Source: Flavobacteriaceae bacterium
GTDB taxonomy: Bacteria > Bacteroidota > Bacteroidia > Flavobacteriales > Flavobacteriaceae
Assembly: GCA_947458575.1 (NCBI GenBank)
Contig: CANHBE010000021.1
Coordinates: forward strand, 1 to 19,144
Direction: 5' to 3'
Length of the DNA: 19,144 nucleotides
In this document: piece after piece, positions 1 to 7,694 of the stretch
Numbering within the stretch: position 1 is the stretch's first letter
Layout: each line of letters begins with the position of its first letter
The notes under the pieces: generated by a model
What the model was told of the DNA's origin: nothing
The model's input: only the letters and a program-made list of their open reading frames with translations
Databases searched by the model: none
Position numbers and translations under genes: made by a program

Positions 1-177
1 AGCTTGGATAAGTTTAGGTTATCGTTTAGAAAGATTAAAAACTTTAGACAAAGAGGATATTTCTAATAGTACAGTTCTTAAAAAATTTCAAGAAAAAAGA
101 GATTTATACTATATTATTTTTTTTATATCGTACCTGTGTTATTAATATGGCTAATAAACAAAAAAATAGATGAATAA
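1..177 (+). pseudogene. 3' end of an unrecognised membrane-protein gene, apparently frameshifted
   Basis: A reading frame is open from the window edge and runs about 47 residues (AWISLGYRLERLKTLDKED...), stopping at 143-145. It is mostly charged and then turns into a Tyr/Ile/Phe stretch that looks like the start of a membrane helix. Just after a run of eight T (117-124) the frame ends quickly, but the neighbouring frame continues the hydrophobic helix as IVPVLLIWLINKKIDE and stops at 175-177. One extra T, or a -1 shift on the T run, would join the two into a normal-looking tail of membrane helix plus short basic/acidic end. I do not recognise the family. A real mutation, a homopolymer sequencing error or a programmed shift would all fit. 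Confidence 0.35.
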
Positions 178-224
178 CTAGAAACTAGATTACGACAATC
201 AGCATAATAACAAAGTATAAAAGG

Positions 225-407
225 TTAAAACCCTTTAATTTCTTCTAGCGTTATATGTTTTCCGCCCGTCCAATATAATCCTTATATTCTATCAGAGAAT
301 ATTACACATTTATTATAATCCGGAATATTCGCAACTCGCTTTCTTCTGCGCTTACCATGTTTAAGATGCTGATATATGTATTTATAGGGCTTATCGGCAT
401 TCGACCA
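225..407 (-). pseudogene. decayed transposase-like fragment (IS30-like?)
   Basis: Read on the minus strand, a frame bounded by stops at 408-410 and 225-227 encodes a Lys/Arg-rich stretch (DKPYKYIYQHLKHGKRRRKR), followed by ANIPDYNKCVIFSDRI. This resembles the basic linker of IS30-family transposases (LYKxLR...KRRxKR...NRVSIDxRP). A TAA at 282-284 interrupts it, after which the frame continues as GLYWTGGKHITLEEIKGF. No start codon, catalytic DDE region or terminal inverted repeats were found, so at best this is a remnant. Its upstream end overlaps the last codons of the FN3/T9SS gene, suggesting an insertion or deletion breakpoint near 391-410. A perfect 7-bp hairpin, ATATTCT/AGAATAT, lies inside at 284-302. 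The family call rests on resemblance from memory. Confidence 0.3.
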
Positions 408-2028
408 CTAGACGTTGAGTGTGCTTCTCAGTACCGACTGTTACCATAACGAAGTAAATGCCTTTGTCGATGGCCAAAGGCAGGTCAATGCTGCCGTCAA
501 TTACACCGTTCGATACAGCTATCGTTTGATTGATTAGGCGCTTCCCTACCAAATCAAAAATCTCAATGTCAGCCGTGAAAATCGAAGTATCTATATCTTC
601 CATGCGCAGGTTGATGGCTTTCCCATATGCGGGATTAGGCCACAGGGTAAGTGTTCCTTTTTTCAATTCATGCGGCTGTTTCTCTTTGGTCTGCATTGCA
701 CTCGCTGTGGTGAAGAAGAATGGAGCGCTTAAAAAGGATGATGAGGTGAACTCATCAGGATCACCGCAAAGGGATTGCACCTGAACAACGTATTGTGTAT
801 TCGGTATAAGCCCTGTGAGCTGCCAATTCGGAGCTTGCAGATTATTTTGGCTAGAGTAGTTTGCGGCTGACACTGGTTTCCAATAGAGGATGTACAAGCT
901 GGCCGACGTCACGGCAGACCAACTTACAAGCGAAGAAGAATTGGTAACAATTGAAGCGCTAACATTGCTCGGGGGATCACACTCCACATTTGTTCCCATT
1001 GTGTTGAATGAAAATGTCGGTGTAAAAGCACCGGCACCTGATGCACATACTGCCTGTACTTGAAATTCGTAGTATGTGGAAGCGGAAAGTCCTGTTAGTG
1101 AGTAATTAGGGGTGGTAAGTGCATTCAAGTTGGTATAGCTCGTGGCAGATGATTCCTTCCAGCGAACATTATAGCTCACAGCACTTGAAACAGGTTGCCA
1201 GGATAGTATAGCAGAGGTTGTGGTAACGTTGCTTGCCAGGGCAGATCCCGGAATACTGCATGCTCCGTTAGGCAACGTAACGCTTACATCATCGAGAGCA
1301 ATGCATTGGTCGACTGATGAACTCGCTGAATTATCGTTGACCCAGCGAAAGCGAATCTGACCATTGACCTGAACGGTAGCCGGCAGTTCGATAGAAAGGT
1401 TGTAGGTAGAGGTACCAACAGTATTCGGAAAATTTGCTGTTGTGGCATCGAAAGCGGTTATGGCTGTCCAAGTTGAGCCTCCGTTTACACTAACAAACAG
1501 ACGATATCCAGGAATGGTTTCTGCATTGGTTGCCGCAGCGAAACGGCGCACGTTGTAGGACAGTTGAACACTGTTTAGAGCACTGCCTGTGTTGTTCGAC
1601 AGGATGAGCTGCAGAATGTTGCCAGCGCCCGAAGTAGGTGAGGTGCCAAGCGCCCGATTAGAAGATGAGAAATCGGAATAATTGAACGCTCGCATATTGC
1701 TCGTTCCAGTGAAATTATTGGTTGCAACAATCAGCGAATTGTTCACGGTGCCAACAGATGCCGCGGAGGGATTTCCGGAGGACGGTATGATGGAGGTCCA
1801 TGACGTGGCCGAACCACCGAGTTTTCCGATATGGCTCCAGCCAGCGGGTATGGTAGAGCTCGTTCCCATACCATTGAAGTTTTGAATGTATGAACCAGTG
1901 AAGCTTACCTGCGCCATTGGGCTTAGAGTGAAAAGAATCATTGCAGCAGCTAAAAAAATGCGAGTAATAACGGGGTTATTGACCGTAAAGATTAAATTAG
2001 TTTTGGTTGTGTAGTGGTTTTGATTCAT
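391..2028 (-). CDS. secreted FN3-repeat protein with T9SS type A sorting domain
   Basis: 545 residues. Residues 20-40 form an N-terminal signal peptide (ITRIFLAAAMILF...MAQ). A Ser/Thr/Asn-rich beta-sandwich-like region follows (about 42-252), ending in the ALDDVSV motif common in Bacteroidetes exoproteins. Two fibronectin type III repeats come next (about 257-344 and 350-442), recognisable by ILSWQPVSSAVSYNVRW and LVSWSAVTSASLYILYW with matching LTGL...YYEFQVQ / LTGL...YVVQVQ ends. The T9SS type A C-terminal domain spans about 460-545 (LWPNPA, IFDLVGKRL, GIYFVMV, QRLVVE). In this family the CTD directs export by type IX secretion and anchoring or release at the outer membrane. No catalytic motif was seen, so an adhesive or binding role is inferred. 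By eye its GC is clearly above that of the next T9SS gene. A good promoter lies 25 bp upstream of the start. Confidence 0.85.
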   Translation of the reverse strand: MNQNHYTTKTNLIFTVNNPVITRIFLAAAMILFTLSPMAQVSFTGSYIQNFNGMGTSSTIPAGWSHIGKLGGSATSWTSIIPSSGNPSAASVGTVNNSLIVATNNFTGTSNMRAFNYSDFSSSNRALGTSPTSGAGNILQLILSNNTGSALNSVQLSYNVRRFAAATNAETIPGYRLFVSVNGGSTWTAITAFDATTANFPNTVGTSTYNLSIELPATVQVNGQIRFRWVNDNSASSSVDQCIALDDVSVTLPNGACSIPGSALASNVTTTSAILSWQPVSSAVSYNVRWKESSATSYTNLNALTTPNYSLTGLSASTYYEFQVQAVCASGAGAFTPTFSFNTMGTNVECDPPSNVSASIVTNSSSLVSWSAVTSASLYILYWKPVSAANYSSQNNLQAPNWQLTGLIPNTQYVVQVQSLCGDPDEFTSSSFLSAPFFFTTASAMQTKEKQPHELKKGTLTLWPNPAYGKAINLRMEDIDTSIFTADIEIFDLVGKRLINQTIAVSNGVIDGSIDLPLAIDKGIYFVMVTVGTEKHTQRLVVECR

Positions 2029-2053
2029 GGTATGATTAATATTATTGACTAAG

Positions 2054-2085
2054 CAAATTTAATTTTTAATTATGAGATAAGCAAA
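2054..2085 (-). promoter_or_regulatory. predicted promoter of the FN3/T9SS gene
   Basis: On the minus strand TTTG (2085-2082) is followed after 20 bp by TAAATTTG (2061-2054), a full match to the Bacteroidetes primary-sigma consensus. Transcription would start near 2047, giving a leader of about 20 nt before the ATG at 2028-2026. The upstream box is itself part of another consensus-like hexamer, TAGATTTG (2089-2082), so an alternative start further upstream is possible. Confidence 0.5.
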
Positions 2086-2233
2086 TCTAAAAAATGTTCC
2101 CACTTTTAATTAATACATTCCCACTTTATTTTATGCGAAATATAAATAATTAAAAATCAATTACTTAAAAAGCATATATTACTTTTTTATCGTCTGACAT
2201 TTTTACTCTTTATAATTATTAATAATTAATTTG

Positions 2234-2416
2234 TTAAACTCTCCCTTTCAAGGCATTGAATACCCATGCATTAGCCAAAAAACCAACACCGACAGCGCCA
2301 AATCCCCAGCCGGCTATCTCGTCATAACGGAAAGCTCCCAAAGCAATTAAGAGTAAACCCATGATAATCATAATGAATGTCGCCCAGCCAAGCACTGTAT
2401 TTTTATTCATTCCCAT
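2234..2416 (-). CDS. small two-helix membrane protein (possibly CAL67264 family)
   Basis: 60 residues. Two hydrophobic segments are visible: about 9-28 (GWATFIMIIMGLLLIALGAF) and about 36-54 (GWGFGAVGVGFLANAWVFNA), separated by the short polar loop RYDEIA and ending in LKGRV. This is the size and layout of small inner-membrane proteins annotated in flavobacteria as the CAL67264 family; that match is from memory. It lies 62 bp downstream of holA on the same strand and could be co-transcribed with it. Translation could start at Met1 (2416) or Met3 (2410), since both are ATG. Function is not known; the glycine-rich helices suggest close packing or oligomerisation. Confidence 0.7.
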   Translation of the reverse strand: MGMNKNTVLGWATFIMIIMGLLLIALGAFRYDEIAGWGFGAVGVGFLANAWVFNALKGRV

Positions 2417-2478
2417 GTATTGCGGTATTTATTTTAGAGGGACAAATATCGAGAATATCGACAGAATAATAAACTATT

Positions 2479-3483
2479 TCAACTAAAAACATCCACCAAC
2501 ATTTCCTTCAACAAATCATGATCTGATAAAGCATTGGCGCCCACTCCTTTACTTTTGACATCTATATCGCGCAACTTAGCCACAATCGCACTCACTTTTT
2601 TCATTGGATAATTCTTCAAAGCGATGTCGTAATCCTTTAAGAAATACGGATTCACTTTCAGTACAGCTGCGACATTCTTGGGATTTCTGTCTTTCAAACC
2701 ATGATATTGAAGCAAAGAGACAAAAAACGCAAATACCAAACCGGTCGTCATGACCATCGGGTGCTCTCTCGGATTGTCTGCAAAATACTGCGCAATTTGA
2801 TAGGCTTTCAATTGATTGCGGTCGCCAATGGCCTTACGCAACTCAAACACATTAAAATCTTTACTAAAGCCGATATTTTCTTCAATATGCTTCGCCGAAA
2901 TGGTCGTTCCTTTGGGCAGAATAATCTGAAGTTTTTCTAGTTCATTATTGATCTTACTTAAATCTGTTCCCAAAAACTCCACCAACATCGCCGCTGCTTT
3001 TGGCTCAATCGTAAAGTTCTTGCCTTGCAACACGCGCTTAATCCATTCTCCAACCTGATTCTCATATAGCTTTTTACTTTCATACAGTAAACCATTTTTT
3101 TCGAGCAGTTTGCAAAGTTTCTTTCGTTTATCGAGTGTTTTATATTTGTAGCAAATAACCAAAACCGTAGAAGACATCGGGTTCTCTGCATACGACTCTA
3201 ACTGATCTATCGTTTTAACCAAATCCTGCGCTTCTTTAACAATAATCACCTGACGCTCGGCCATCATTGGATAGCGTTTTGCCGCCGCAACGATATCCTC
3301 AATCTTGACATCTCTTCCATAAAAAACCGATTGGTTGAAGCCTTTTTCGTCTTCCGTCAACACATTTTGCTCGATATAATCCGACAGTCTATCAATATAA
3401 TAAGGCTCCTCACCCATCAAAAAGTAAATGGGTTTGATGTTACCGGCTTTGATATCGTTTACAATCTTTACAACTTCATCCAT
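2479..3483 (-). CDS. holA: DNA polymerase III subunit delta
   Basis: 334 residues, the normal length for HolA. The delta subunit opens the sliding clamp within the clamp-loader complex (with tau/gamma and delta') so the beta ring can be placed on primed DNA. The N-terminal AAA+-like fold begins with the family signature KPIYFLMGEEPYYIDRL (about 17-33), followed by FYGRD and RYPMMAERQVIIVKEAQDL. As usual for delta, the Walker A motif is degenerate and no ATPase site is seen. The middle contains LGTDLSKINNELEKL, typical of the domain II-III junction, and the helical collar domain occupies about 210-334. A stand-alone HsdR N-terminal-like gene transcribed divergently from holA is, as I recall, a frequent flavobacterial arrangement; here a secreted esterase gene lies between them. 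Confidence 0.92.
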   Translation of the reverse strand: MDEVVKIVNDIKAGNIKPIYFLMGEEPYYIDRLSDYIEQNVLTEDEKGFNQSVFYGRDVKIEDIVAAAKRYPMMAERQVIIVKEAQDLVKTIDQLESYAENPMSSTVLVICYKYKTLDKRKKLCKLLEKNGLLYESKKLYENQVGEWIKRVLQGKNFTIEPKAAAMLVEFLGTDLSKINNELEKLQIILPKGTTISAKHIEENIGFSKDFNVFELRKAIGDRNQLKAYQIAQYFADNPREHPMVMTTGLVFAFFVSLLQYHGLKDRNPKNVAAVLKVNPYFLKDYDIALKNYPMKKVSAIVAKLRDIDVKSKGVGANALSDHDLLKEMLVDVFS

Positions 3484-3542
3484 TGTTATTTCTGGGATTT
3501 GGTATTTGAAATTTTATTTCTTGTGCCCTAGTAAATTGATCT

Positions 3543-5045
3543 CTATTCCTTTACTATTTTTATAGTTTGAATACCATTTTCAGTTGAAATTTTGAGAAAA
3601 TATAATCCATAATTTAGTTCACTCAAATAAATTGGTTCCCCTCTCTTCACCATTTGTTTTTCAGAAACTAATTTACCAACAACATCATAAATTTGATAAT
3701 TTACAGTAGCGTAATTGTTATCCCAACTGAGCCGAACATCACCTGCAGTAGGATTTGGGGTGATGGAAAAACTAGTTCCACTATTTTGAGCAGTTGACAA
3801 ATTTGAAACAACCACTGATTGGGTAATTTCGTCCCAACTCCCAATATCGTTTTCAATGTATAATTTCACTTGATAAGTACCAATTGCCGAATAAACATGA
3901 GTTGGATTTTGTTCGTTGCTAAAAGTCCCATCGCCAAAATCCCACCACCATGCTAAACTACCCTCACTTGTGTCATTAAATGAAAATGAAAATAAGTTAG
4001 AAGTCCAATCATAATTTGCCGATGGCTTATGTCTTTTCCACAAAAACTGTGTTATTTTATTTGTAATAATTGGCAAGTAAGCATTTCCACCAACACCATT
4101 GCTCCAAGTTCCATTTGTTGTTCCATAAAATTCATGACCTTGACCAGCAACAAAATAAGTTTCTTTATTGGTAAATCCTAAAGCATCTAACTTCATATTA
4201 ATTAAATTACTACCATCGGCTTGCGGTAGTGCTGTATAACCAAATGGACTTCCTGTATTAAAGTTAACAGTAGCATCGGCTTCTCCGTGAATTAACAAAA
4301 CAGGAGTTGTATTGTTTGCGGTTATAAGATTTGTACTTTGAATAGCGCCCCACATCCCAACCACAGCGTCAGGTTTACCATTGAAAGTTAGATTATTTCC
4401 AACGTCAAGTGGACCTAAATTAGGAGCCGTATGTGAGAAAGGCGGTGTTATATTGAAATAATTTATCACACCAATTTGTTGCGGAATTTCTGACGTCTCA
4501 TCTAAATAAATGGCATGCAAACCTATAAAGCTACCGGCACTACTTCCAACAAAATAAATCTTAGTCGGGTCAATTCCATATAAAGCCGCATTTGCTCTTA
4601 AAAAGCGAACAGCTGTTCTACCATCTTGTATTCCTCTATAGACTGCTCGAGTAGAATGAAGTTCGGTATTTCCTACCAAATTAAAGCCTTTTCTATAATC
4701 AATTGATGCAGTCACATATCCTTTTCGCGCTAAACTATCACAAAGCGCTTTCATATCGTCTGCATTGCGATTTCCTAGCAGAAAACCACCTGGATGAGCA
4801 AATATAACAGCAGGGCGAAGCTCAAAAGTATCACTAGTTGGTTGATAAATGTCCATGATTAAATCTTGAGCAGTTGTACTAGACTCCACTGTGAAAAATG
4901 GACCATTTATCGCAGGAGCAGATCCATATACAACATTATTGATCGCAGTTGAAGAAGGAAATAGATTTGCCGTATATCTCCTATCTTGCGACCAAGATAG
5001 AAATGTCAAAATAAGTAGTGAAACAATAAATATTCTATTCTTCAT
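3543..5045 (-). CDS. secreted alpha/beta-hydrolase (esterase-like) with PKD and T9SS domains
   Basis: 500 residues. Signal peptide 1-19 (IFIVSLLILTFLSWSQ). The catalytic domain (about 40-340) is a BD-FAE/carboxylesterase-type alpha/beta hydrolase: oxyanion-hole motif HPGG (84-87), nucleophile elbow GSSAG with Ser169, acid Asp257 in HGEADATV and base His304 in GQGHEF, so the triad looks complete. A PKD domain follows (about 344-413; WWWDFGDGT, NPTHVY, GTYQVKLYI), then a T9SS type A sorting domain (about 426-500; ITPNPT, IYDVVGKLV, YGLYFLKI). It is probably exported through the outer membrane and acts on an extracellular ester, such as an acylated polysaccharide or polyester; the substrate cannot be read from sequence. 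It lies 59 bp upstream of holA on the same strand. Confidence 0.85.
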   Translation of the reverse strand: MKNRIFIVSLLILTFLSWSQDRRYTANLFPSSTAINNVVYGSAPAINGPFFTVESSTTAQDLIMDIYQPTSDTFELRPAVIFAHPGGFLLGNRNADDMKALCDSLARKGYVTASIDYRKGFNLVGNTELHSTRAVYRGIQDGRTAVRFLRANAALYGIDPTKIYFVGSSAGSFIGLHAIYLDETSEIPQQIGVINYFNITPPFSHTAPNLGPLDVGNNLTFNGKPDAVVGMWGAIQSTNLITANNTTPVLLIHGEADATVNFNTGSPFGYTALPQADGSNLINMKLDALGFTNKETYFVAGQGHEFYGTTNGTWSNGVGGNAYLPIITNKITQFLWKRHKPSANYDWTSNLFSFSFNDTSEGSLAWWWDFGDGTFSNEQNPTHVYSAIGTYQVKLYIENDIGSWDEITQSVVVSNLSTAQNSGTSFSITPNPTAGDVRLSWDNNYATVNYQIYDVVGKLVSEKQMVKRGEPIYLSELNYGLYFLKISTENGIQTIKIVKE

Positions 5046-5215
5046 GCTATTGTTTAATTTTATAATTCCCTTTTCTCATGGGACGTAATTCAGACACTGC
5101 AAACAATCGATGCCGTTGGGAAGTTCACAAATAATATTGAGAAATATGCTGTCTAATCCATCGAAAAATCTAAATATCCAAAAATCTAACTTTCAAATAA
5201 TCCGTAAATCTTATC

Positions 5216-5223
5216 TACTTTTG
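5216..5223 (+). promoter_or_regulatory. TAnnTTTG box directly before the HsdR-N gene
   Basis: TACTTTTG matches the Bacteroidetes -7 consensus and ends only 4 bp before the ATG at 5228. A partial upstream box, TTTC, lies 21 bp away (5191-5194). If used, transcription would start at or within a few bases of the start codon, giving a leaderless or near-leaderless mRNA. Confidence 0.4.
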
Positions 5224-5227
5224 CAGC

Positions 5228-5674
5228 ATGCGAAATCTTCAATTTTCATCCTTCAACTTCCGTTTCAAAAATAGTGAAAATACCATCTCTATTTTCGACG
5301 AAATTCGCAAAAAGTTTGTCATGCTAACCCCAGAAGAATGGGTGCGTCAACATGTGATTCATCATTTTTTATTCGAGAAAAATTATCCAAAATCACTAAT
5401 TAACGTCGAAAAAGTACTCAAGATAAACGGCTTAACCAAACGCTACGATGTGGTGGTATACAATTCCGATGGCTCCATATTTATCCTCGTCGAATGCAAA
5501 GCGCCCGAAGTGAAAATCACCCAAACTACCTTCGATCAAATTGCGCGATACAACCTCACAATGAAAGCAGAACATCTCATGGTCACCAACGGACTAAATC
5601 ACTACTTTTGCCAAATGGATTTTGAAAAGGAACAATATGTCTTTTTGAAAGAATTACCTGAACGGGATATTTAA
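5228..5674 (+). CDS. type I restriction enzyme R subunit N-terminal-like protein (HSDR_N_2), stand-alone
   Basis: 148 residues, only the size of the HsdR N-terminal nuclease-like domain. A PD-(D/E)xK-type pattern is present: Asp74 (KRYDVVV), then 14 residues, then Glu89-Cys-Lys91 (LVECKAP), followed by TFDQIARYN, which carries the Gln conserved in this nuclease group. No helicase or translocase part follows and no hsdM/hsdS genes are nearby, so this is not a working type I restriction system. It is the first of three consecutive plus-strand genes, with the glycosyltransferase 73 bp downstream. The start is supported by the conserved-looking N-terminus (FRFKNSENT...IFDEIRKKFV). As I recall, close homologues occur beside holA in many flavobacteria, which hints at a housekeeping DNA-related role; this is inference. 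Confidence 0.8.
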   Translation: MRNLQFSSFNFRFKNSENTISIFDEIRKKFVMLTPEEWVRQHVIHHFLFEKNYPKSLINVEKVLKINGLTKRYDVVVYNSDGSIFILVECKAPEVKITQTTFDQIARYNLTMKAEHLMVTNGLNHYFCQMDFEKEQYVFLKELPERDI

Positions 5675-5700
5675 GTTATTAGACTGTTGGAAACGTACTA

Positions 5701-5735
5701 AAATCCAAATTCCAAATTCCAAAAATCGAAAAATC
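5701..5735. repeat. low-complexity AAATTCC-type intergenic repeat
   Basis: The gap between the HsdR-N and glycosyltransferase genes holds AAATCC, AAATTCC, AAATTCC and two AAAAATC units in tandem. The same words occur in reverse orientation at 8484-8504, upstream of the helicase 3' end. They look like slippage-type intergenic sequence rather than a regulatory site. Confidence 0.5.
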
Positions 5736-5747
5736 TTACAATCTAAA

Positions 5748-6740
5748 ATGAAAATCGCCGTCGTCATCTTAAACTGGAATGGAGCAAAACTACTGCAACA
5801 GTTCCTGCCATCGGTGGTCTCATATTCGCAGGAAGCGAATGTTTTTGTTGCAGACAATGCTTCAACAGATGATTCGGTAAATGATGTTAAAGCAAATTTT
5901 CCTAGCGTTCAAATTATTCGAAATAAGGACAATTACGGTTTTGCGAAAGGCTACAACGACGCGCTGAAGAACCTTGATTATGATATTTTTGCTTTAGTCA
6001 ATTCGGATATTGAAGTCACCGAAAATTGGCTGCAACCGATATTGGAAAAATTTCAAAACGAACCAAAGGTCGCCATTATTCAACCAAAAATCAGGGATTT
6101 TAAGAATAAAGATTTTTTTGAATATGCGGGCGCAGCTGGCGGCTATATCGACCAATATGGCTTTCCGTTCTGTCGCGGGCGTATTTTTGATACTGTCGAA
6201 AAAGACCTCAATCAATATGATGACGAAACCGAGATCTTCTGGGCATCAGGTGCGTGCTTTTTTATCAGAAGCTCTGTTTTCCGACAACTCGGCGGCTTTG
6301 ATGAGGATTTCTTTGCGCATCAAGAAGAAATCGATTTGTGTTGGCGCGCCATCAATTGTGGACATCAAATTCGATATACTTCAAAATCACTAGTATTCCA
6401 TGTTGGCGGAGCGACTTTGCAACAAGGTAATCCGAAGAAAACCTACTTAAATTTTAGAAATTCCTTACTGATGTTGGTGAAGAATTTACCGAAAAAACGC
6501 CTGTTTTTAATTATTTTCATCCGACTTTGTTTGGATGGTTTGGCTGGAATTCAATTCATCTTTCAAGGAAAACCCAAACATACATTTGCAATAGTACAAG
6601 CGCATTATTCGTTTTACAGCTTGATCGGTCGATTTCTGAAGAAAAGAGGCGGTCATCAAATTGACTCATACTTTAAAATCAAAAGTATTGTTTACCTTTA
6701 TTTCATTAAGAAACAGACTATCTTTGGCAAAAATTCTTAA
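5748..6740 (+). CDS. family 2 glycosyltransferase (rhamnosyltransferase-like)
   Basis: 330 residues. GT-A fold: first strand VVILNWNG (5-12), nucleotide-binding VADNASTDDS (34-43), the strand and DxD-equivalent NSDIEV (85-90), acceptor-side WASGACFFIRSS (165-176), and the catalytic-base region EEIDLCWR (193-200). This is the WbbL/dTDP-rhamnosyltransferase-like branch of GT2. The C-terminal part (about 250-320) is basic with hydrophobic segments (RLFLIIFIRLCLDGLAGI, SIVYLYFI), suggesting membrane association. It probably transfers a sugar from a nucleotide donor to a cell-surface glycan or lipid-linked acceptor. No other glycan-synthesis gene is in the window, so donor and acceptor cannot be inferred. 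It lies 73 bp downstream of the HsdR-N gene and 73 bp upstream of the OmpA lipoprotein gene. Confidence 0.88.
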   Translation: MKIAVVILNWNGAKLLQQFLPSVVSYSQEANVFVADNASTDDSVNDVKANFPSVQIIRNKDNYGFAKGYNDALKNLDYDIFALVNSDIEVTENWLQPILEKFQNEPKVAIIQPKIRDFKNKDFFEYAGAAGGYIDQYGFPFCRGRIFDTVEKDLNQYDDETEIFWASGACFFIRSSVFRQLGGFDEDFFAHQEEIDLCWRAINCGHQIRYTSKSLVFHVGGATLQQGNPKKTYLNFRNSLLMLVKNLPKKRLFLIIFIRLCLDGLAGIQFIFQGKPKHTFAIVQAHYSFYSLIGRFLKKRGGHQIDSYFKIKSIVYLYFIKKQTIFGKNS

Positions 6741-6762
6741 CAGTAGTTTAAGAGATATGCTA

Positions 6763-6792
6763 TTGAAAAAAGGAATTTATCATTTATTTTCG
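6763..6792 (+). promoter_or_regulatory. predicted promoter of the OmpA lipoprotein gene
   Basis: TTG (6763-6765), 19 bp, then TATTTTCG (6785-6792), one mismatch from TAnnTTTG. Transcription would start near 6798, about 16 nt before the ATG at 6814. This supports starting the gene at 6814 rather than at the upstream in-frame ATG at 6661. Confidence 0.4.
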
Positions 6793-6813
6793 CGAAAACT
6801 AAATTACAATCCT

Positions 6814-7653
6814 ATGAAAAAAGTACTAATTGCACTATCGATTGTCGGCGTATTAGCGACAACTTCTTGTGGAAGTAAAAAGAAAATTGCTGAATTGGAA
6901 GCAAAAAACAAGGAATGTCAAGATTTATTGAATTCAACGACTGTGAAATTAAACTTGTGTTTGAGCGAGAAAGATCAATTGTCTAGTCAAGTTGACTTCC
7001 TTAAGAAAAACAACTCTGAGCTCATCAACAACATGGGTAATATGACTACTTTGACGGCTCAAGGCGCGCAAAATATTGAGAAAGCACTGGAAACCATCAA
7101 AGAGAAAGATCTGAAAATCACCAGAATGCAAGACGCCCTAACCAAAAAAGACAGTGTCACTTTGGCTTTGGTAACGAGTTTGAAAAGTTCTGTTGGTATT
7201 TCAGACCCAGATATCGAAGTGAATGTTGAAAAAGGTGTGGTCTTTATTTCTATCGCTGACAAATTGCTTTTCAAAAGCGGCAGCTATTTGGTAAGTGACA
7301 AAGCGAAAGAAGTATTAGCAAAAGTTGCCAAAGTTGTCAATGACAAACCTACTTTCGAGTGTATGGTGGAAGGTCATACTGACAATGTTCCCTTTACTGG
7401 CAATGCGATCTTGCTAGACAACTGGGATTTAAGCGTAAAACGTTCTACAGCAATCATTCGTGTGTTGACCAAAGAATTGAAAGTAAACCCGGCACAATTA
7501 ATCGCTGCTGGACGAGCTGATTACATTCCGTTAGTGGAAAACAACACGGCGGAAAACAGATCCAAAAACAGAAGAACTCGTATCGTAGTGTTACCAAAAA
7601 TTGACGAGTTTTATGATATGATTGAGAAAGAGATGAAGAAACCTTCGAAGTAA
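6814..7653 (+). CDS. OmpA-family lipoprotein with coiled coil, peptidoglycan-binding
   Basis: 279 residues from the ATG at 6814. This start gives a classic lipoprotein signal (MKKVLIALSIVGVLATTSC) with lipobox TTSC and Cys19; the longer frame from 6661 would overlap the glycosyltransferase and bury the signal. Residues 22-115 are rich in Lys/Glu/Leu heptads and probably form a coiled coil spanning the periplasm. The OmpA C-terminal domain covers about 138-262: LLFKSGS (151-157), EGHTDNVP (186-193), NWDLSVKRS (203-211) and NRRTRIVV (252-259). Asp190 and Arg210 match the residues that hold diaminopimelate in OmpA-like domains. The role is probably to tether the outer membrane to peptidoglycan. 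Followed by a clear hairpin terminator. Confidence 0.88.
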   Translation: MKKVLIALSIVGVLATTSCGSKKKIAELEAKNKECQDLLNSTTVKLNLCLSEKDQLSSQVDFLKKNNSELINNMGNMTTLTAQGAQNIEKALETIKEKDLKITRMQDALTKKDSVTLALVTSLKSSVGISDPDIEVNVEKGVVFISIADKLLFKSGSYLVSDKAKEVLAKVAKVVNDKPTFECMVEGHTDNVPFTGNAILLDNWDLSVKRSTAIIRVLTKELKVNPAQLIAAGRADYIPLVENNTAENRSKNRRTRIVVLPKIDEFYDMIEKEMKKPSK

Positions 7654-7694
7654 GCGAGATAAATGAAATAAGAGTCAATAAAATAAGAATCAAG

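Noticed and set aside
221..240. AAAGG/CCTTT hairpin as a terminator
   Set aside because: Only a 5-bp stem with no U tract on either strand; it may instead be an edge of the decayed element, but nothing supports that.
5228..5674. Functional type I restriction system
   Set aside because: Only the HsdR N-terminal domain is present; there is no helicase part, methylase or specificity subunit in the window.
6661..6813. 51-residue N-terminal extension of the OmpA lipoprotein frame
   Set aside because: It overlaps the glycosyltransferase gene, hides a textbook lipoprotein signal beginning at 6814, and a promoter-like pair lies inside the extension.
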